DNA from: JAYPLE01 sp047627515
GTDB taxonomy: Bacteria > Bacteroidota > Bacteroidia > Cytophagales > Cyclobacteriaceae
Reading direction: 5' to 3'
NCBI GenBank assembly: GCA_047627515.1
Contig: JBLHTU010000135.1
Location: forward strand, 1-10,326
Length of the DNA: 10,326 bases
The notes under the pieces are model-generated. The model was not told where the DNA came from. It saw only the letters and a program-made list of their open reading frames with translations, and did no database searches. Position numbers and translations under genes: made by a program. This document shows, one piece after another, positions 5,934 through 10,326 of this stretch. Positions within the stretch are counted from its first letter, which is position 1. Each line of letters starts with the position of its first letter.

Positions 5934-7064
5934 ATGAAACTCAAGGGTTTAAAACTTCAGCACTTTAAAAACTACACGAGCCTTTCGCTGGAAATAGATC
6001 ATCTCATTACTTTCATCGTAGGATTGAATGGAGCGGGGAAAACAAACCTCCTGGATGCTATCCATTACCTGACATTTACCAAAAGCGCTTTTGCGAATAC
6101 GGACACAGCCAATATTCAAAAAGAATCGACCTTTTTCCTTATTGAGGGCACAATAGAGGAGGGCGAAGCGACTCAGGATTTACTCTGCTATCATGAGCGA
6201 GCCCAGAAAAAAATCCTTAAAAAGAATAAAGTGGCTTACGACAAACTATCAGATCACATAGGATCTGTCCTCGCTGTCATGTCCACTCCCTATGACACAG
6301 AAATCATCCGAGGGGCTAGTGAAGTGCGGCGTAAGTGGATCGACGGCTGCTTATCGCAGTTTGAACCAGCCTATCTAACCTCTTTGCTACACTATCAACG
6401 ACACCTGAAGCAACGAAATAGCTTTCTAAGAAGCCTAGATAACCGCCTTTCGTCTAGTGCAGCTTCTCTGCTAGACACCTACGACGAACAAATTCTCCGG
6501 CTATCAAAGCAGATCACCGAACAACGGAAAACCTATCTTGATCAGCTCAACCCTTACTTTCAGAAAAGTCTAAAAGCCTTAGTTGCGGACCATGAGAGCT
6601 GTCATATCACTTTGAAAACGCAGGTGTTAGCAGCTGACTTTGAGGAGCATTATCATCAAAATCGCCAAAAAGATCTGCTCATGCAGCGGACCTCCGTCGG
6701 TAGTCATAAAGATGATTTCCTATTTATCATTGAAAATGACCCTATCAAGCGCTTTGGATCGCAAGGACAGCAAAAATCTTTCCTGATTGCACTGAAACTT
6801 GCTCAGTACCATCATCTTGCTGAAAAAACAGGCAGACAACCAATACTCCTCTTAGATGATGTGTTTGATAAACTGGATGATGAACGTATCGAGCGGCTTG
6901 TGCGCATGCTCAGTACGGAGTCAGAATCGTTCCCTACAGGAGGTCAAGTGTTTATAACTGATGCCCGAAAAGAACGAACACAAGCGCTGATAAAAAAGCT
7001 CAACGATGTACACCTTATCGAAATCAAAGAAGGTAATTTAGCCAGAAATGAAGCCAGAAAATAG
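5934..7064 (+). CDS. recF: DNA replication and repair protein RecF
   Basis: This 376-residue SMC-like ATPase binds single-strand/double-strand junctions and, with RecO and RecR, helps load RecA at stalled or gapped forks. Walker A is GLNGAGKTN (30-38). Conserved family stretches are RRKWID (132-137) and GSHKDDF (256-262). The ABC signature region is FGSQGQQKSFLIALKLAQ (274-291), and Walker B is ILLLDDVFDKLD (304-315), followed by VFITDAR (339-345). Length fits the family. The start ATG sits in an A-rich context with no Shine-Dalgarno and directly gives the canonical first strand KLKGLKLQHFKNY. The 3' end overlaps the next gene by 17 bases, so the two are one operon. The gene is not beside dnaA or dnaN here. 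Confidence 0.97.
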   Translation: MKLKGLKLQHFKNYTSLSLEIDHLITFIVGLNGAGKTNLLDAIHYLTFTKSAFANTDTANIQKESTFFLIEGTIEEGEATQDLLCYHERAQKKILKKNKVAYDKLSDHIGSVLAVMSTPYDTEIIRGASEVRRKWIDGCLSQFEPAYLTSLLHYQRHLKQRNSFLRSLDNRLSSSAASLLDTYDEQILRLSKQITEQRKTYLDQLNPYFQKSLKALVADHESCHITLKTQVLAADFEEHYHQNRQKDLLMQRTSVGSHKDDFLFIIENDPIKRFGSQGQQKSFLIALKLAQYHHLAEKTGRQPILLLDDVFDKLDDERIERLVRMLSTESESFPTGGQVFITDARKERTQALIKKLNDVHLIEIKEGNLARNEARK

Positions 7065-7338
7065 TTTCCATATCAAAGATGCTTTGCAAAAATACTTGCA
7101 AGAGGAAAAAATTGATCAGCAGTTTAATGAAAAGAAACTGATCTCGATGTGGAAAGAAATTATGGGAAGTCCAATTGCTAACCGGACCAGTGGGATCTTT
7201 ATTAAAAACAAGGTGATGTTTGTCAAACTAACGTCCGCGCCACTTAAGCAAGAACTAACACATGCTCGTCAGAAGGTATTGAACTTAATGGAAGAAAAAA
7301 TGGGTAGCAAGATTGTCGAAGAAGTACGATTTCTCTAA
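7048..7338 (+). CDS. DUF721 protein, DciA-like (probable replicative helicase loader/operator)
   Basis: This is a 96-residue protein of the DUF721 family. Its features are an N-terminal helical part (FHIKDALQKYLQEEKIDQQF), the family's W-containing helix (ISMWKEIMGSPIANRT, about 32-47), and then short strands with FIKNKVMFVKLTSAPLKQEL (about 51-70). Proteins of this family were identified as DciA, which interacts with DnaB and is thought to act as the ancestral helicase loader where DnaC and DnaI are absent. It is short, close to a bare DUF721 domain without the extra tail of many proteobacterial DciA proteins. The ATG at 7048 lies inside recF in another frame (17-base overlap), which suggests translational coupling. 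The assignment to the family is good; the DciA function in this organism is inferred. Confidence 0.85.
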   Translation: MKPENSFHIKDALQKYLQEEKIDQQFNEKKLISMWKEIMGSPIANRTSGIFIKNKVMFVKLTSAPLKQELTHARQKVLNLMEEKMGSKIVEEVRFL

Positions 7339-7344
7339 GATCAA

Positions 7345-8082
7345 TTATTTTGACTTTGGTAATGGCGTTTTGTCCCGAAAAGGTATTGTCCAGTACACAT
7401 AGTAGTTAAAGCCAACGGCCGCGTTTCTGACGGTATTCCCTGAACTTTTGTTCTGTCCGAACCCAGGTATGTCGTACGTCTGCAAGGGACCAAGCTCATC
7501 TGATAGGCGCTTCAATGTCCTTAGTCGGATCTGATAACCCATAAACAACTCCTTCCATACACGAACTCGTAGGCCGGTCGTAATTTCAACCCATGAGGCA
7601 GTCAATGCCGAATTACTGACAACTGAACTGCCGTCTAGCATATCGATGGACTCGTCAAAACGACTTCGAGCATATCTGAAACCAAAGCTGTAAACGCTCC
7701 GATCTGTCAATGCCGTTGTTAAATTCTTATCAATACCAACCCTCCAAAAAGAACCTTGTGATTGATAATTATAATTTTCTCCTCTACGTATGGTTGCCTG
7801 ACCAAAACTCCCCACCACAAAAAATCGATCAAAATCAACTTCTGCAATCCCTTGAAAACCTGAACGGTCTGGATTTACCAATGAATTAGCCTGATTGGCA
7901 AGGTCATAGCCAATACGAATCATCGAGGGCTTCCAATCTCTTGGCTTCTTCACTTTCGTTTCTTTGCTAGAAATAGAGGCTGACGTTGAGTCTAGAGGCT
8001 GAGTGACAGGCGTCTCGTTGACCTGAGCCATCGAGTAGACTCCTAACAAACATCCAATCACACTAAAGATATATCTGTACAT
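7345..8082 (-). CDS. DUF6048-like secreted protein, probable outer-membrane or periplasmic beta-rich protein
   Basis: This 245-residue protein has a clear signal peptide (1-19, ending VYSMA before Gln). A low-complexity Ser/Thr/Lys linker follows (about 20-50), and then alternating hydrophobic/polar strands rich in Tyr, Phe and Gly, such as IRIGYDLANQANSLV, SFWRVGIDKNL and VYSFGFRYARSRF. The late stretches TYDIPGFGQNKSSGNTVRN and VGFNYYVYWTIPF fit what I recall of the Bacteroidota DUF6048 family. Function is unknown; the pattern suggests a small beta-barrel. Unlike many barrels it ends in a charged tail rather than an aromatic residue. The ATG at 8080-8082 lies within the preceding lipoprotein gene (20-base overlap). 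AAGGAG sits directly against the ATG, too close to serve as a normal ribosome binding site, so coupled translation is likely. Confidence 0.8.
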   Translation of the reverse strand: MYRYIFSVIGCLLGVYSMAQVNETPVTQPLDSTSASISSKETKVKKPRDWKPSMIRIGYDLANQANSLVNPDRSGFQGIAEVDFDRFFVVGSFGQATIRRGENYNYQSQGSFWRVGIDKNLTTALTDRSVYSFGFRYARSRFDESIDMLDGSSVVSNSALTASWVEITTGLRVRVWKELFMGYQIRLRTLKRLSDELGPLQTYDIPGFGQNKSSGNTVRNAAVGFNYYVYWTIPFRDKTPLPKSK

Positions 8083-8497
8083 CTCCTTGCGTATTTTGAA
8101 ATAACAACTCAGTATGGATAATCGCCAATGAATCGAAAGTTGTGGATATCGTGTCTAGGTTGCTAATGGCCAGGACAGGGTCACAATCGATATCAAATAT
8201 TTGAATTTGAGTATCGTAAATAAAGGCGACTGAATAATCTACAGAGTCCGTATAGAAATCCAATCGGTATACGTCCAACTCTTGAGATAAAAATGGGCTA
8301 AAAAAGGTCAACGTACTAGTGTCTCCTTCAAATCTTCCTGACTGATTAAGAGTGATCGAATCAAATTTTACCGCTTCTTCTGAGATAAAAGAAATATTGA
8401 TATACGCCCTGCTAGCGACCGTAATGCAGTCTTCAACCGTGGTACAGGCAGAAAAACTCAACAGAAAAAGAAACACAAAAAAAGTCTTGATGGTCAT
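8063..8497 (-). CDS. Small lipoprotein, DUF6452-like
   Basis: From ATG 8495-8497 the product has 144 residues. MTIKTFFVFLFLLSFSAC is a lipoprotein signal peptide with the acylated Cys at 18 (lipobox FSAC, slightly off consensus). The mature part has a second Cys at 24 and a third near 106 (DIDCDP). It is rich in beta-type strands, with the recurring theme of short hydrophobic strands and Asp/Ser/Thr turns. The open frame continues upstream to 8788, but that part is antisense to rimO and would bury the signal peptide, so the shorter start is correct. Pairing with a DUF6048 protein, the three Cys positions and the size fit the DUF6452 family of Bacteroidota, whose function is unknown. It overlaps the next gene by 20 bases, which indicates joint expression and perhaps a physical complex in the outer membrane. 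Confidence 0.72.
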   Translation of the reverse strand: MTIKTFFVFLFLLSFSACTTVEDCITVASRAYINISFISEEAVKFDSITLNQSGRFEGDTSTLTFFSPFLSQELDVYRLDFYTDSVDYSVAFIYDTQIQIFDIDCDPVLAISNLDTISTTFDSLAIIHTELLFQNTQGDVQIYL

Positions 8498-8504
8498 GAG
8501 CGCA

Positions 8505-8512
8505 CAAAAATA
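8505..8512 (-). promoter_or_regulatory. Possible -7 box for the DUF6452/DUF6048 pair
   Basis: The minus strand reads TATTTTTG, a TAnnTTTG match. It ends only 7 bases before the lipoprotein ATG, so the transcript would have almost no leader. There is no TTTG at the right distance upstream. The sequence may be fortuitous in an A/T-rich gap. Confidence 0.28.
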
Positions 8513-8557
8513 TGTAAGGCTGATCAATGAGGAACGATTCAAGGCGCTCATTTGTAT

Positions 8558-8565
8558 TAGCTTTG
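8558..8565 (+). promoter_or_regulatory. Putative -7 box for rimO-bshC
   Basis: TAGCTTTG matches TAnnTTTG, 17 bases before the proposed TTG start of rimO. Transcription would begin near 8571, downstream of every ATG that could extend rimO, so the box supports the TTG start. I see no TTTG at the expected -33 position. Confidence 0.45.
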
Positions 8566-8582
8566 CATCAAAATTATTAGTC

Positions 8583-9893
8583 TTGAAGACAAAGTACAAC
8601 AAAAAGAACAAAGTCAATATCGTCACTCTTGGTTGCAGTAAAAACCTCGTAGACTCTGAGGTAATCCTTACACAGCTGAGAGGTAATGAGATCACTGCGA
8701 CGCACGAAGCAAAAGAAGATGATGCAAATATTGTGATCATTAATACGTGCGGGTTCATTGACAACGCCAAACAAGAATCGATTGACACGATCCTTCGCTA
8801 TGCAGATGCCAAAGCGGATGGGGAAATAGAAAAAGTATACGTAACAGGTTGTCTGTCCCAGCGATACAGGGATGACCTTAAAAACGAAATACCAGAGGTA
8901 GATGCTTGGTTTGGCACAATGGAGCTGCCTATGCTGCTCAAAAAGTTTAATGCTACCTACAAACACGAACTCCTCGGCGAACGTATCACAACGACAGATC
9001 AGCACTACGCTTACATGAAAATATCTGAGGGTTGCGACAGACCTTGTTCGTTCTGCGCAATTCCTTTAATGCGTGGGAAGCATGTGTCCCGTCCAATGGA
9101 TCAGCTGGTTCAAGAAGCAAAGTCTCTCGTAAGTAGAGGGACGAAAGAAATTTTGCTGATTGCGCAAGATTCTACGTATTACGGCCTAGATATTTACAAA
9201 GACAGAAAACTAGCCGAACTACTTGACAGGTTATCAGATGTCGAAGGACTGGAGTGGATTAGGCTGCACTATGCCTTCCCGACCGGTTTCCCGCTAGACA
9301 TCCTCGACATCATGGCTAGTAAACCGAATATTTGTAACTATTTAGACATCCCACTCCAGCATGGTGCCACCGATATGCTAAAGATCATGCGACGAGGTAC
9401 TACGAGAGAAAAAACGGAGCAATTACTTGACACCATCCGAACAAAAGTGCCGGATATCGCGATTAGAACAACTTTGATCGCCGGTCATCCTGGAGAAACC
9501 GAAGCTCATTTCGAAGAAATGATGAGTTTCGTTGAAAAATCGCGGTTCGAAAGACTTGGTATTTTTACCTATTCTCATGAGGAGCAAACCCATGCTTTCA
9601 GCCTTCCAGATGATATCCCACAGGAAGTGAAGGAAGATAGAGCCAATCAAGTCATGGGACTGCAGCAAGAAATCTCCTCAGAAATCAATTCGCAGAAAAT
9701 TGGAAAGGAATTCAAAGTGCTAATTGACAGAGTGGAAGGAGGTAACTTTATAGGTAGAACCGAATATGATTCCCCTGAAGTCGATAATGAAGTAATTATC
9801 GATGCCTCAAAACATTATCTACGTCAAGGTGATTTCGCTACTATTAAAATCACGGATGCCTCTGAATTCGATCTCTTTGGAGAACCCGTTTAA
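8583..9893 (+). CDS. rimO: Ribosomal protein S12 methylthiotransferase RimO
   Basis: This radical SAM enzyme adds a methylthio group to a conserved Asp of ribosomal protein S12. With TTG at 8583 it has 436 residues, close to the E. coli length. The N-terminal UPF0004 domain carries the auxiliary Fe-S cysteines C18 (TLGCSKNLVDSE), C56 (NTCGFID) and C90 (TGCLSQRY). The radical SAM motif CDRPCSFC supplies C151, C155 and C158. A C-terminal TRAM domain (about 375-436) ends with FDLFGEPV. The CSKNLVDSE sequence and the TRAM ending favour RimO over the related tRNA enzyme MiaB. The open frame reaches back to 8352, but those extra 77 codons overlap the lipoprotein gene in antisense and lack family similarity. 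The TTG gives MKTKYNKKNKVNIVTLGCSK, the usual family N-terminus. bshC follows after 8 bases. Confidence 0.95.
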   Translation: MKTKYNKKNKVNIVTLGCSKNLVDSEVILTQLRGNEITATHEAKEDDANIVIINTCGFIDNAKQESIDTILRYADAKADGEIEKVYVTGCLSQRYRDDLKNEIPEVDAWFGTMELPMLLKKFNATYKHELLGERITTTDQHYAYMKISEGCDRPCSFCAIPLMRGKHVSRPMDQLVQEAKSLVSRGTKEILLIAQDSTYYGLDIYKDRKLAELLDRLSDVEGLEWIRLHYAFPTGFPLDILDIMASKPNICNYLDIPLQHGATDMLKIMRRGTTREKTEQLLDTIRTKVPDIAIRTTLIAGHPGETEAHFEEMMSFVEKSRFERLGIFTYSHEEQTHAFSLPDDIPQEVKEDRANQVMGLQQEISSEINSQKIGKEFKVLIDRVEGGNFIGRTEYDSPEVDNEVIIDASKHYLRQGDFATIKITDASEFDLFGEPV

Positions 9894-9901
9894 GCCATAC
9901 A

Positions 9902-10326
9902 ATGAAGACAACCAAAACTAAACTGAAAGACGTTGGTGCCTTTTCAGAGGTTTTTTTAAGATACCTCGATCATGATGAGGCACTTAAACCATTCTATCGA
10001 TTTGAGCCTACTACTAAAGGACTAAAAGAAGCCGTTTCCCAACGAAAATTCAGTTTAGAAAGCAGGTTAGCGCTCTATGAAACCCTTATGGAGCAATACG
10101 GCCCATTAGAGCGAAAGCAAGCCAGTTTTGACAACCTGATCTCGCTCAAGGAAGAAAACACTTTCACTGTAACGACGGGACACCAACTGAATATTTTCAC
10201 GGGCCCTCTGTATGTTATATATAAGATAATAAGTACAATCAATCTTGCCAAAAAGCTACAGAAACAGTTCCCTGACAAGCATTTTGTGCCTGTTTACTGG
10301 ATGGCGACAGAGGACCATGATTTTGA
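9902..10326 (+). CDS. bshC: Bacillithiol biosynthesis cysteine-adding enzyme BshC, N-terminal part (3' end outside window)
   Basis: The frame opens with ATG at 9902-9904 and stays open to the window edge, giving 141 complete codons of a protein that is normally about 500-540 residues. Family-type stretches are the early GAFSEVFLRYLDHDEALKPF (about 12-31), the strongly conserved TTGHQLNIFTGPLYVIYKI (about 91-109) and FVPVYWMATEDHDF at the edge (about 128-141). This is the Rossmann-like core with the HxGH-type nucleotide-binding region of this family. BshC catalyses the last step of bacillithiol synthesis, joining cysteine to glucosaminyl-malate. The product is the main low-molecular-weight thiol of many Bacillota and Bacteroidota. 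The start is 8 bases after the rimO stop with no Shine-Dalgarno, so it is probably the second gene of a rimO-bshC operon. bshA and bshB are not in the window. Confidence 0.93.
   Translation, partial: MKTTKTKLKDVGAFSEVFLRYLDHDEALKPFYRFEPTTKGLKEAVSQRKFSLESRLALYETLMEQYGPLERKQASFDNLISLKEENTFTVTTGHQLNIFTGPLYVIYKIISTINLAKKLQKQFPDKHFVPVYWMATEDHDF

Noticed and set aside
7337..7356. AT-rich hairpin between the DciA-like gene and DUF6048 stops
   Set aside because: The stem is seven A/T-rich pairs with a bulge and no T-tract follows on either strand, so I do not call it a terminator.
8498..8788. 97-codon upstream extension of the lipoprotein frame
   Set aside because: It would bury a clear lipoprotein signal peptide and run antisense to the start of rimO.
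8577..9005. 142-codon open frame on the minus strand opposite rimO
   Set aside because: It lies wholly over the conserved Fe-S domain of rimO and its Phe/Cys/Val-rich product looks like a reverse-frame artefact.
1..10326. Defence system, prophage, insertion sequence, CRISPR array or other mobile element
   Set aside because: All frames on both strands are accounted for by conserved chromosomal genes or their shadows; there are no terminal repeats, transposase or repeat-spacer pattern.

Overview
The window is a densely coding stretch of a Bacteroidota chromosome, most likely from the order Cytophagales or a close relative. Three things point there. Several intergenic gaps carry the Bacteroidota-type -7 box (TAnnTTTG). 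Start codons mostly lack a Shine-Dalgarno sequence and often follow A/T-rich leaders. The gene content includes a DUF6452/DUF6048 pair, a CitMHS_2/NhaD-type transporter and BshC, all familiar in this phylum. No gap reaches 300 bases. I see no tRNA, rRNA, insertion sequence, CRISPR array, prophage or defence locus.

Layout. Bases 1-2189 (+) hold the C-terminal part of a Glu/Leu/Phe/Val-type amino acid dehydrogenase, then a 496-residue NhaD-like sodium:proton antiporter. Bases 2199-5847 (-) hold, in transcription order, pyruvate dehydrogenase E1 alpha (pdhA), a membrane-anchored TPR protein, lumazine synthase (ribH) and aspartate kinase. pdhA and the TPR gene each have a recognisable -7 box. A good intrinsic-terminator hairpin lies between the TPR gene and ribH, almost touching the ribH start codon. 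Bases 5934-7338 (+) hold recF and an overlapping DUF721/DciA-like gene. Bases 7345-8497 (-) hold two overlapping envelope genes of unknown function: a small lipoprotein (DUF6452-like) and a secreted, probably beta-rich protein (DUF6048-like). Bases 8583-10326 (+) hold rimO, which probably starts with TTG, and after 8 bases the 5' part of bshC, which runs off the window.

How the genes relate. Most are core housekeeping functions: central carbon and nitrogen metabolism (PdhA, amino acid dehydrogenase), amino acid and cofactor synthesis (aspartate kinase, RibH), ion homeostasis (antiporter), replication and recombination (RecF, DciA-like), ribosome modification (RimO) and low-molecular-weight thiol synthesis (BshC). 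Gene order is organised by two divergent control regions (pdhA|recF and the lipoprotein gene|rimO) and two tight convergent junctions (antiporter|aspartate kinase and dciA-like|DUF6048). I do not see a convincing new multi-gene system. The part least explained by present knowledge is the DUF6452/DUF6048 envelope pair. The most unusual regulatory layout is the terminator-like hairpin next to the ribH start.
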